A stretch of 26,244 nucleotides of DNA from a virus: IMG/VR virus record IMGVR_UViG_3300036852_000148, positions 1 through 26,244 of that record; one strand, 5' to 3'. The notes beneath the pieces are model-generated. The model saw only the letters and a list, made by a program, of their open reading frames with translations. It was not told where the DNA came from and did no database searches. Position 1 is the stretch's first letter. The number at the start of each line of letters is the position of its first letter. Of the stretch, positions 20,976-26,244 are shown in pieces. The translations under genes and the position numbers were made by a program.

Positions 20976-21407
20976 ATGAAAATTGGGTTCACCGGTACAA
21001 GACGTGGCATGACCCACCAGCAGGACGATGCTCTTCAGCATATTCTTGAAGAGAATTGGCGGAAAGATCTGGGCGTGAGAGAGTGGCATGACGGGGATTG
21101 TATTGGAGCTGACGCGGAGGCTCGCGACGTGGTTTCAACTTTTCCTGGAGTGTACATTCACTCACACCCCTGTAACCTCTCGAATCAGCGAGCTTACAGT
21201 GAGTGCGACGTTGATTACGAGGAGTTGCCGCCTCTAGTTCGAAACAAGATCATTGTGGATTCTGTCGATCTCATGATCGCCACTCCAGGCGAAACAACAG
21301 AACAGTTTCGAGGTTCTGGAACCTGGGCGACGATTCGTTATGCGAGAAAGACAAACACAACTCTGATGATTGTTTGGCCCGATGGATCCATTTCAAGAGA
21401 AAACTAA
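20976..21407 (+). CDS. SLOG-like nucleotide-binding protein
   Basis: ATG 20976 follows GAAGGAGCAAGAAGT, 15 bases after the replicase; 143 residues. Motifs in order are GFTGTR (4-9), HDGDCIGADAEA (38-49), HSHP (62-65), RNKIIVDSVDLMIATP (89-104) and SGTWATIRYAR (114-124), then a VWPDG strand. This is the Rossmann-like SLOG/DUF2493-type pattern, in which the first Gly-rich loop and the G-x-x-G-A-D loop bind a nucleotide or nucleotide sugar. Such proteins may sense or process nucleotide signals. In this phage, position suggests a link to replication or to counter-defence; both are inference. Confidence 0.75.
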   Translation: MKIGFTGTRRGMTHQQDDALQHILEENWRKDLGVREWHDGDCIGADAEARDVVSTFPGVYIHSHPCNLSNQRAYSECDVDYEELPPLVRNKIIVDSVDLMIATPGETTEQFRGSGTWATIRYARKTNTTLMIVWPDGSISREN

Positions 21408-21418
21408 GGAGAACTGAG

Positions 21419-21682
21419 ATGACTGCCCGCAAGATCAAGCACCAGCGCGCTCTCGAAAAGAGGGAGATGTTCATGACGACGGTGAAGGAAGGCAATCTCG
21501 ATGTTTTGAACAAGGCACGCAACCAGCGCGAAGAGGAGGCTAAGCGAGCTCAGGAGGAACTCAAAAAGAAGAAGATCGAGAAGTCCAAGGAACTCGCCCA
21601 GAAAAACGGAGTTGCTAAGAAGCCGACTCACAAGCCCCTTCCGAAGCAGGCTAGGAAGAAGATCAACGGAAAGAAGAACTGA
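21419..21682 (+). CDS. Basic coiled-coil protein (87 aa)
   Basis: ATG 21419 is chosen because AAGGAGAACTGAG precedes it; the longer frame from 21374 would overlap the SLOG gene. The 87-residue product is almost entirely helix and highly charged (QREEEAKRAQEELKKKKIEK), with an extended basic tail (KKPTHKPLPKQARKKINGKK). Nucleic-acid binding is likely from charge alone. It overlaps the next gene by one base (TGATG). Confidence 0.7.
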   Translation: MTARKIKHQRALEKREMFMTTVKEGNLDVLNKARNQREEEAKRAQEELKKKKIEKSKELAQKNGVAKKPTHKPLPKQARKKINGKKN

Positions 21683-21840
21683 TGAAGCCTCACAAGCGAA
21701 ACGGACGAGAAGCCAAGCTTCGCCGCCAAGAATCCGCCAAGGATCGTCAGGACAAGAATCGAGAGCTCCTCAAGGAGATCTTCAAGAAGGAGAAGTCATG
21801 GCCGAGAGGCCGCGCAAGCCATTTCGTTTGCGAGCACTGA
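21682..21840 (+). CDS. Small basic protein (52 aa)
   Basis: ATG 21682 overlaps the upstream TGA. The 52-residue product is Lys/Arg-rich and helical (REAKLRRQESAKDRQDKNRE, LLKEIFKKEK) with a short odd tail ending in CEH. The tail is encoded by the same 43 bases that open the next gene in another frame, so these last residues may be under constraint from that gene. The function is unknown. Confidence 0.6.
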   Translation: MKPHKRNGREAKLRRQESAKDRQDKNRELLKEIFKKEKSWPRGRASHFVCEH

Positions 21841-21938
21841 CAAACCGATCCATCTCGCGTCGCAAGGCAGCGGGAAGCAAGCGGAACCGACGACAGAAGT
21901 TTGTCGGTTCTTTCAAATCTGACCACAAGGAGAAGTGA
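21798..21938 (+). CDS. Small Arg-rich protein (46 aa)
   Basis: ATG 21798 is preceded by GAAGGAGAAGTC, a good Shine-Dalgarno inside the 3' end of the preceding gene, which supports this start. The 46-residue product is very basic (RPRKPFRLRALTNRSISRRK, GSKRNRRQKF). It may bind DNA or RNA. It is coupled to the next gene by TGATG. Confidence 0.62.
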   Translation: MAERPRKPFRLRALTNRSISRRKAAGSKRNRRQKFVGSFKSDHKEK

Positions 21939-22093
21939 TGATCGAAGACAAGCTCACGCCAGAACAGCGCATTCGTTTGGAATCGGTGGCTCAGGCCAAC
22001 ATCGCTCGTAGCTCGGTGTCTGACATGGGCCGAGGCCTTATCGACATAGCAGCCAAGATCGAGGAGTACATCCTCAACGGCAAGGAGAACTGA
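21938..22093 (+). CDS. Small helical protein (51 aa)
   Basis: ATG 21938 overlaps the previous stop, with AAGGAGAAG upstream. The 51-residue product has two predicted helices (TPEQRIRLESVAQANIAR and SDMGRGLIDIAAKIEEYI) and a NGKEN end. It is neutral to slightly acidic, unlike its basic neighbours. It lies two bases upstream of the ssDNA-binding gene. No family is recognised. Confidence 0.62.
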   Translation: MIEDKLTPEQRIRLESVAQANIARSSVSDMGRGLIDIAAKIEEYILNGKEN

Positions 22094-22095
22094 GC

Positions 22096-22659
22096 ATGGC
22101 ACTGTCAAAGGGTAAGTACCCTCTCGAGCACCTCGGGATCAAGATCGCTCGTGGAGATGTTGTTGTAGTGCAAGACGACGATTCGCTTCGTGAGCGCATT
22201 CTCTGGCCCAACTTCAGTGGGAGCAAGACGCCGTACAACTCGGAGGGCGATCGGAACTTCAACATCCATCTCACCAAGAAAGAGGCCGACGATCTAGGAG
22301 CCGAGGGCTGGAACGTCAAGTGTAAGTTGCCTCGTGAGGATGATGAGGACCAGATCGAGCGCTGCGTTCTGAAATGCAAGGTCGGCTACAAGGTCAACCC
22401 GCCTCGGGTCAAGATGATCGGCGACAAGTCTCGCAATGAGACGCTTCTCACTCAGGAGAACATCGGCCTTCTCGACGATGCGGACATCGCTACAGTGGAC
22501 CTATCATTTGTTCCGTACTTCTACACGATGTTCGAGGGCACGCCGCAGGAGACTGACGGCGTTGCTGCTTATCTCAAGACCATGTATGTCGTGGTCATCG
22601 AGGATGAGCTCGACATGAAGTGGGACGAGCTCCAGAAGGACGCAAGAGGTGAAGCGTGA
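22096..22659 (+). CDS. Phage ssDNA-binding protein (OB-fold type)
   Basis: ATG 22096 follows CAAGGAGAACTGAGC; 187 residues. Segments include FSGSKTPYNSEGDRNFNIHL (about 40-59), GWNVKCKLP (71-79), LKCKVGYKVNPPRVKMI (about 92-108), ATVDLSFVPYFY (about 132-143) and VAAYLKTMYVVVIEDELDMK (156-175). From memory the same order (EGDRNF, GWNVK, PPRV, VDLIIRPY, GIKAYLKSMYVTIEEDELD) defines a phage ssDNA-binding protein family found in actinophages and gut phages. It would protect single strands and recruit the replicase two genes upstream. The acidic C-terminus (DMKWDELQKDARGEA) is mild compared with bacterial SSB tips. Confidence 0.75.
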   Translation: MALSKGKYPLEHLGIKIARGDVVVVQDDDSLRERILWPNFSGSKTPYNSEGDRNFNIHLTKKEADDLGAEGWNVKCKLPREDDEDQIERCVLKCKVGYKVNPPRVKMIGDKSRNETLLTQENIGLLDDADIATVDLSFVPYFYTMFEGTPQETDGVAAYLKTMYVVVIEDELDMKWDELQKDARGEA

Positions 22660-22988
22660 TCGATTTCGCGGACTTTGGGCGAGCGAATTTTGGGCGAGCG
22701 AATTTTGATCAGCAAGTTCGAGCCTACTCGATCGAAAAGGCGCTGAACTATCTCAACAATGCTTTCGAGTCGGGAGAGACACTCATTATCGTTGCCAAGC
22801 TGATCGAGGACTACGTCGTCAACGGCGATCTCACAAGTGTGGTTAGTTCTCTCGTCGAGGAGGGCCTCACCGAAGGGCGATTCGAGGTCAAAGAAGCAGT
22901 CGAGGAGTGGTTCTCCGGAGTGAATCTCGACGATATGTTTCAAGTCAAGGGTTGGAGTAACCCCAAGCAAGAAGGAGTGGTGAAGTGA
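22656..22988 (+). CDS. Small hypothetical protein with a duplicated N-terminal motif (110 aa)
   Basis: GTG 22656 overlaps the SSB stop; the upstream AGAGGTGAAGC gives a moderate Shine-Dalgarno. The N-terminus reads DFGRANFGRANFDQQ because a 15-base unit is tandemly duplicated. The rest is mainly helical and acidic (IEKALNYLNNAFESGETLII, AKLIEDYVVNGDLTS, VKEAVEEWFSGV). The helix-rich part may form a small bundle. It overlaps the next gene as GTGA. No family is recognised. Confidence 0.68.
   Translation: MIDFADFGRANFGRANFDQQVRAYSIEKALNYLNNAFESGETLIIVAKLIEDYVVNGDLTSVVSSLVEEGLTEGRFEVKEAVEEWFSGVNLDDMFQVKGWSNPKQEGVVK
22674..22703 (+). repeat. Two perfect tandem copies of a 15-bp unit
   Basis: TTTGGGCGAGCGAAT occurs at 22674-22688 and 22689-22703, followed by TTT. 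Five codons are duplicated in frame (FGRAN twice). Confidence 0.9.
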
Positions 22989-23329
22989 ACGAAGGAACTG
23001 CGAGTGTTGTCCGGACGCTCATAAAGTCCGCAGCTGTGGTGGTCATCCTCATCGGATGGCCCCAGCTCAGAAAGCCTCACGTGATCAACCAGACGATCAT
23101 TCAGCCGTCAGAGGCAGAAGACCTGGTCATGCGCAGCGTGATTCTGGAGCTCAATCCAAACCAGGACTCGGAGAAGTACATTTATTTCCAGCGAATGCTC
23201 GACGACGAAACTTTGATGGAACTGCTAACAGACGAATATGTCATGCTCCGAAGCTCCTGGGAGAAAGATGGCGAACCGAAAGCCATCTCTCTCACGGTCA
23301 GCAATCTGGTCGAAGGGAAGGCCGTCTGA
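22985..23329 (+). CDS. Membrane-anchored hypothetical protein (114 aa)
   Basis: GTG 22985 overlaps the preceding stop; AAGAAGGAGTGG is upstream. The product has an N-terminal TM or uncleaved signal (about residues 9-27, VRTLIKSAAVVVILIGWPQL) and a soluble domain (DLVMRSVILELNPNQDSEKY, then a helix and strand to SLTVSNLVEGKAV). One pass with a cytoplasmic or external domain is likely. The function is unknown; the next gene encodes another membrane peptide. Confidence 0.68.
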   Translation: MNEGTASVVRTLIKSAAVVVILIGWPQLRKPHVINQTIIQPSEAEDLVMRSVILELNPNQDSEKYIYFQRMLDDETLMELLTDEYVMLRSSWEKDGEPKAISLTVSNLVEGKAV

Positions 23330-23415
23330 TGTGGGTACTATTGGTTCTCGGGATTGCGCTGATCGCAACAGGACTCTTCATGTTCGGTTGGGTCCTCGAA
23401 GGCGGTAAGGACTGA
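23329..23415 (+). CDS. Mini membrane protein (28 aa)
   Basis: ATG 23329 overlaps the upstream TGA and its stop overlaps the next ATG (TGATG on both sides). The 28 residues are one hydrophobic helix (WVLLVLGIALIATGLFMFGW) and a short charged end (LEGGKD). Exact fit between two genes supports it as real although it is very short. Confidence 0.6.
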   Translation: MWVLLVLGIALIATGLFMFGWVLEGGKD

Positions 23416-23828
23416 TGGACCTCAATCTTGACAGATTCAACGTCCGGGACGCGACCCTCCGGTCGCTCCTGGCGTTGGCAAATGAGTTCGGAATCAAAGA
23501 GCCGACGAAGGAGCAGATGGAGAAGCTCCAGGATATTTCTGATGCTCTCGAGAACCGGGTTCAGGATGAGATCGATAAGCATCTCAAGAACTTTGCTCCC
23601 GTAGCTCAGGAGGAAGAGATGTACCCCGCCGCTTCAGACGAGGACGTCTTCTTGAACATGGAACATGACGAAGTTGTGCAAGTGATACACAAGGGGGTTG
23701 TGTTCGGCCGGTTCTGCAATGAGCCGGTCCACTTCGATCATGATCTTGGCAAAGGCACCACTTGCATCAAGCAGTGGGCCCACATCAATCCAGAGCACGA
23801 GGATTCGGAAGGGAGGCTTCGTCTATGA
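23415..23828 (+). CDS. Hypothetical protein (137 aa)
   Basis: ATG 23415 overlaps the preceding stop. The N-terminal 60 residues are helical (LRSLLALANEFGIKEPTKEQ, then EKLQDISDALENRV). The C-terminal half looks globular and has His and Cys residues in VFGRFCNEPVHFDHDLGKGT and TCIKQWAHINPEH, which might bind metal. No known motif is complete. It overlaps the collagen-like gene by four bases. Confidence 0.68.
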   Translation: MDLNLDRFNVRDATLRSLLALANEFGIKEPTKEQMEKLQDISDALENRVQDEIDKHLKNFAPVAQEEEMYPAASDEDVFLNMEHDEVVQVIHKGVVFGRFCNEPVHFDHDLGKGTTCIKQWAHINPEHEDSEGRLRL

Positions 23829-24151
23829 ATTTCTTCTGGACAGCAGTGGTAGTTTCTCTGTGGTCATTTGTCGTTCTGATCGTCGGAATCTACGGCGGAT
23901 ACCACATGAAGCTCGAGGAGAAAGCCGAGGACATCCGCAACCTCGAAGTTCAGGGGCCTCGAGGTCCTGAAGGTCCTCCAGGTCCGATTGGTCCTATGGG
24001 ATATGGCGAGCCAGGCCCTCCTGGGCCTCCTGGTCCTGCATCTGATGTTCTCGGCACGAAGCTTCCCAACGGAATGACTCTTGGTGGTTGGATTTCCGCA
24101 GCGGACGCTCGCTTCACTCGGGTGGAGCGCAAGGCAGGAATGAGTGTCTGA
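23825..24151 (+). CDS. Membrane-anchored collagen-like protein (108 aa)
   Basis: ATG 23825 follows GGAAGGGAGGCTTCGTCT. An N-terminal TM helix (about residues 4-24, FWTAVVVSLWSFVVLIVGIY) is followed by a charged linker (KLEEKAEDIRNLEVQ). Residues 44-72 are ten collagen-type Gly-X-Y triplets (GPR GPE GPP GPI GPM, an interrupted GY, then GEP GPP GPP GPA). The C-terminal part (TKLPNGMTLGGWISAADARF, then TRVERK) is a short cap. Collagen-like stretches normally form trimers and occur in phage tail fibres. A TM-anchored version inside an early-gene region is unusual. It may form a trimeric rod at the cell membrane. Confidence 0.82.
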   Translation: MNFFWTAVVVSLWSFVVLIVGIYGGYHMKLEEKAEDIRNLEVQGPRGPEGPPGPIGPMGYGEPGPPGPPGPASDVLGTKLPNGMTLGGWISAADARFTRVERKAGMSV

Positions 24152-24240
24152 TGACGTGTGGAATATGCAGCGCAGAGCGAAAGCCATATCAAGGATGCGA
24201 TAAGTGCGGGGCTAAGTGGCCTGCAAAGAAGGAGAACTGA
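24151..24240 (+). CDS. Zinc-ribbon miniprotein (29 aa)
   Basis: ATG 24151 overlaps the upstream TGA; the stop overlaps the next ATG. The 29 residues contain CGIC and CDKC with ten residues between (CGICSAERKPYQGCDKC), the spacing of a compact zinc ribbon, followed by GAKWPAKKEN. Four well-placed cysteines in such a short frame, flanked by exact overlaps, argue that it is translated. It may bind nucleic acid or a protein partner. Confidence 0.68.
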   Translation: MTCGICSAERKPYQGCDKCGAKWPAKKEN

Positions 24241-24620
24241 TGCGCATTGAGATCTGCTTCGAGGATGCTATTCAATACGAGTGGTTCATCGTCAAGGGGG
24301 CTCTTGAGTTTCCGGACGAAGTTCCTCTCACGTGGGGCTATGACTGGCAACGTTTTCCACTCGGCAAGGCAACGAATATTCGACGAGAAGACGACGGAGC
24401 TATCACCGCTGAGCTGATGTTCAACAAACCTGAAGAAGGGGAAGACATCGAGAGCCTCCTGAAGAACCAGCACGTCGATGTCTCGATGTACGGCACCAAC
24501 GTCACCGATGAGCGCTTCGAGAATTTGAGAATCGTTCACAAGGCGACTCTCAGGGCCGTGGTAATCATCATGAGTGCTGCGTACCCGAAGATTCCTGAAG
24601 GAGTGATTTCTGGTGACTAA
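24240..24620 (+). CDS. Hypothetical protein (126 aa)
   Basis: ATG 24240 overlaps the previous stop, after GAAGGAGAACTG; this start is preferred to an upstream in-frame ATG at 24216 inside the zinc-ribbon gene. The product is soluble and beta-rich (IEICFEDAIQYEWFIVKGAL, AITAELMFNKPEEGEDIESL) with a hydrophobic strand near the end (LRAVVIIMSAAYP). No motif is recognised. It overlaps the next gene by eight bases. Confidence 0.68.
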   Translation: MRIEICFEDAIQYEWFIVKGALEFPDEVPLTWGYDWQRFPLGKATNIRREDDGAITAELMFNKPEEGEDIESLLKNQHVDVSMYGTNVTDERFENLRIVHKATLRAVVIIMSAAYPKIPEGVISGD

Positions 24621-24939
24621 GTATATCGTCGTGATCGAAGCTTTCGATGACGAAGACGCGTTGCAGTTTGCTCGAGATGGTGGTCGAGGAATGGATCGCA
24701 AAGTTCACAAGGTCTATCGAGACGGGTACGACATTGACTTCAACATGTTCATCTTCAGGTGTTTTCCGCCTGTTGGTAATCCCCAGCCGTTGTTGGCAGA
24801 TGAGGAATATCTCTTCAAGATCGGTCTTGCTGCCACTCCGGACAACTTCGACCTGATCAAGGAGCAAGTAGAGAAGATGGCTAAGGAATTGATCATCAGC
24901 TATTTGTCTTACGAAAGTCACGGAAAGTCGGTGGAGTAA
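24613..24939 (+). CDS. Hypothetical protein (108 aa)
   Basis: GTG 24613 lies inside the end of the previous gene, with GAAGGAGTGATT upstream. The 108-residue soluble product is alpha/beta: IVVIEAFDDEDALQFARDGG at the start, a middle with FIFRCFPPVGNPQP, then helices (DNFDLIKEQVEKMAKELIIS). The first 25 residues (beta strand, then an acidic helix) resemble small ferredoxin-like folds, but no family is recognised. TAATG joins it to the next gene. Confidence 0.68.
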   Translation: MTKYIVVIEAFDDEDALQFARDGGRGMDRKVHKVYRDGYDIDFNMFIFRCFPPVGNPQPLLADEEYLFKIGLAATPDNFDLIKEQVEKMAKELIISYLSYESHGKSVE

Positions 24940-25157
24940 TGAATGAGGGCGGATGGGGTGCCGGCTTCGGTAATTTGTTCGACACTTCCTTAAGCAAGAA
25001 AGAAGAGAAGAAGCCGGAGAAGGCACCTGCTTGGAATGCCAAGAGGATCGACGGGAAGTACTACGTCTCTCTCGAGCAGGTTGTTGAACTCTTGGAGATG
25101 AACGACGTTCTGCCATCCGTTCGAAAAGGAATCGAGAGGAGGATCGCCAATGACTGA
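24939..25157 (+). CDS. Hypothetical protein (72 aa)
   Basis: ATG 24939 overlaps the previous TAA. A Gly-rich start (EGGWGAGFGNLFDTSLS), a charged linker (KKEEKKPEKAP) and a C-terminal helical part (VSLEQVVELLEMNDVLPSVR, KGIERRIAND) are visible. The pattern of flexible N-terminus and short helical domain may suit an adaptor peptide. It overlaps the next start by eight bases. Confidence 0.65.
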   Translation: MNEGGWGAGFGNLFDTSLSKKEEKKPEKAPAWNAKRIDGKYYVSLEQVVELLEMNDVLPSVRKGIERRIAND

Positions 25158-25347
25158 AATCGGAGAGTCTCGTTACTGTCCGGCATGTCACGGGTCATAT
25201 CCTGACTGGACTGCTCTCAAGACGCATCTCCAGAAGGCTCAGACCGAAGGCGACCTGAACCACATCGAGATTATCGAGTTAGAGGGCTGGGAAGAGTTTC
25301 TCCTGCTCGGTGAGGTTGCCAAGAACAATCCGGACGAGCAAACGTAA
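25150..25347 (+). CDS. C2H2-like zinc finger protein (65 aa)
   Basis: ATG 25150 lies inside the upstream gene, with GAGAGGAGG upstream. Residues 9-38 read YCPACHGSYPDWTALKTHLQ then KAQTEGDLNH. CxxC is followed by 12 residues, then one His and a later His, close to a C2H2 zinc finger with a long His-His distance. The C-terminal 25 residues are acidic and helical (GWEEFLLLGEVAKNNPDEQT). C2H2-like fingers are uncommon in phages and suggest nucleic acid or protein binding. Confidence 0.68.
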   Translation: MTEIGESRYCPACHGSYPDWTALKTHLQKAQTEGDLNHIEIIELEGWEEFLLLGEVAKNNPDEQT

Positions 25348-25535
25348 TGGGAAAGAAGGCGACCGCCTTTCTTCTCGACGAGGAGACGATTCCCGAGATC
25401 GCAAAACTCTCAGGGATCGAAGAAGAAGTTCTTAAGGGGTGGTTTCTCCATGACCAATCATGGAGCCTACAAACTAAGGTGATTGTTGTAGAAATTGCTG
25501 AGGACAATCCAGACGAGAAGGAGAGCGATGAGTGA
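25347..25535 (+). CDS. Small hypothetical protein (62 aa)
   Basis: ATG 25347 overlaps the TAA of the previous gene. The 62-residue acidic product has a helix (EETIPEIAKLSGIEEEVLKG) and a Trp-rich middle (WFLHDQSWSLQTKVIVVEI). Its end (IAEDNPDEKESDE) resembles the end of the preceding protein (VAKNNPDEQT), as does a shared GW. This may reflect an old duplication of the C-terminal part. No family is recognised. Confidence 0.65.
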   Translation: MGKKATAFLLDEETIPEIAKLSGIEEEVLKGWFLHDQSWSLQTKVIVVEIAEDNPDEKESDE

Positions 25536-25785
25536 AGATAGGGTAGAACCGGATTCACTTGGGCACAAGATGAACACTGCGGTTCTCCGCATGAATAACA
25601 GGCTCAAGGAACAAGGTTACAACGAGCGAGAGCGCGCGTTCATGTGGGGAATGACTGTCGATGAGCTGCGGGGGTTCCTCACGATTGTCTGGGAGCATGT
25701 AAACCATGCCGAGAAGGAAGAGCTGGTCGAGGAGAAGCCTAAGCCAAAGCCTCCTCCGAAGCCGGAGGAAAGGAAGGAGCCATGA
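25528..25785 (+). CDS. Hypothetical protein with a Lys/Pro-rich tail (85 aa)
   Basis: ATG 25528, preceded by GAAGGAGAGCG, is chosen over the in-frame GTG/TTG-type extension to 25495 inside the previous gene. The first 70 residues are helical (LGHKMNTAVLRMNNRLKEQG, RAFMWGMTVDELRGFLTI). The end is KPKPKPPPKPEERKEP, an extended proline-lysine tail likely to interact with a partner or membrane surface. It overlaps the next ATG by four bases. Confidence 0.68.
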   Translation: MSEDRVEPDSLGHKMNTAVLRMNNRLKEQGYNERERAFMWGMTVDELRGFLTIVWEHVNHAEKEELVEEKPKPKPPPKPEERKEP

Positions 25786-26168
25786 CCGAAACAGAAACTG
25801 ACAGCAATCTTGTCAAGCACGCCCAGCGTGAGCTTGAGATTATCGGCGAAGAGCCGGATATCGTTGCGATGTACTTGAACGTTGTTCGTGCGTTTGTCGC
25901 ATTCGGGCACTCTGGGGGCTCCGCCTCGGTGGCGATTCCCGTCATGACCCGTTTGCTCAGTTTCCAGCCGCTCAGCGATCTCACAGATGATCCGGACGAG
26001 TGGTTCTTCCATGGCGCAGATGTCTGGGGAGAAGAGGGAGGCATCTGGCAGAACAAGCGCGACAGTACAGCCTTCTCCAAGGACGGGGGAAAGACCTACA
26101 CCCTCCTCCTGGCAGATCAGGAGAAGGGTGTGGAGACGATCCATACGTCGAAGACTCATACGAACTGA
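25782..26168 (+). CDS. Hypothetical protein (128 aa)
   Basis: ATG 25782 overlaps the preceding TGA after GGAAAGGAAGGAGCC. The soluble 128-residue product begins with helices (LVKHAQRELEIIGEEPDIVA, MYLNVVRAFVAFGHSGGS) and continues with a loop-rich domain (DPDEWFFHGADVWGEEGGIW, DGGKTYTLLLADQEKG). The Gly/Ser step AFGHSGGSASVAIPVM is notable but fits no motif I know. It is the last complete gene of the window. Confidence 0.68.
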   Translation: MTETETDSNLVKHAQRELEIIGEEPDIVAMYLNVVRAFVAFGHSGGSASVAIPVMTRLLSFQPLSDLTDDPDEWFFHGADVWGEEGGIWQNKRDSTAFSKDGGKTYTLLLADQEKGVETIHTSKTHTN

Positions 26169-26213
26169 TCCCGTCCACCCACCCCATCAAGAACTGAGAA
26201 AAGAAAGAAGACG

Positions 26214-26244
26214 ATGGATATCAAGAATGCAAGGCGCAAGAGCT
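26214..26244 (+). CDS. Start of a further gene (cut by window end)
   Basis: ATG 26214 follows GAGAAAAGAAAGAAGACG, and ten codons (MDIKNARRKS) remain open to the window end. The 45 bases before it hold no hairpin or promoter of the TCGC family. Too short to assign. Confidence 0.45.
   Translation, partial: MDIKNARRKS

Noticed and set aside
24151-26244. Possible attachment site or integration module in the accessory region
   Set aside because: No integrase, excisionase, long direct repeat or tRNA-end match was found.

Overview
The window reads as part of a tailed double-stranded DNA bacteriophage (siphovirus-like) of moderate GC content. It most likely infects an actinobacterium. That host inference rests on the Sipho_Gp37/ReqiPepy6-type tail protein, the r1t-like holin, the strong AAG/GAG codon preference, and the dense run of tiny overlapping genes. 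All convincing genes lie on the + strand. No rRNA, complete tRNA, insertion sequence, integrase or CRISPR array was seen.

Region 1 (1-7047) is the tail block: a virion or tail protein at the left edge, an HK97-gp10-like tail completion protein, a 1407-residue tape measure protein, a Dit-like distal tail protein and a Gp37-like tail tip protein. Most of these genes overlap by ATGA or TAATG junctions. Region 2 (7060-8524) looks like a lysis/membrane block: a four-helix membrane protein, a TM plus coiled-coil protein, an r1t-type holin and a coiled-coil/TM protein. Region 3 (8.19-10.34 kb) is an array of single-gene cassettes, each with its own promoter, strong Shine-Dalgarno, 47-94 residue ORF (often one TM) and hairpin terminator. 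The array ends in two structured non-coding RNA candidates. Eleven promoters across 8.2-13.85 kb share a strict pattern: TCGC, exactly 15 nt, a TATAAT-like hexamer, then usually GA.

Region 4 (10.38-17.14 kb) holds small membrane proteins, two paralogous two-TM proteins of the type I remember as DUF6353, a protein resembling a tail assembly chaperone but far from the tape measure gene, and three conserved unknowns. From memory, this set resembles a gene neighbourhood common in uncultivated gut Clostridia phages. The tail proteins, replicase and ssDNA-binding protein resemble the same phages. Region 5 (17.15-22.66 kb) is replication: a 1270-residue protein fusing an SF3/D5-type helicase, an archaeo-eukaryotic-primase-like domain and a family-B-like exonuclease/polymerase, followed by a SLOG-like protein, small basic proteins and an ssDNA-binding protein. 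Region 6 (22.66-26.24 kb) is a tightly coupled string of small accessory genes, including a membrane-anchored collagen-like protein, a 29-residue zinc-ribbon miniprotein and a C2H2-like protein.

The most promising undescribed items are the two structured RNAs (one with a perfect tRNA T-arm but no tRNA), the fixed-spacing promoter family and the cassette array it drives, and the conserved membrane-protein module linked to the fused replicase. Family assignments are from visible motifs and memory; no search was run.
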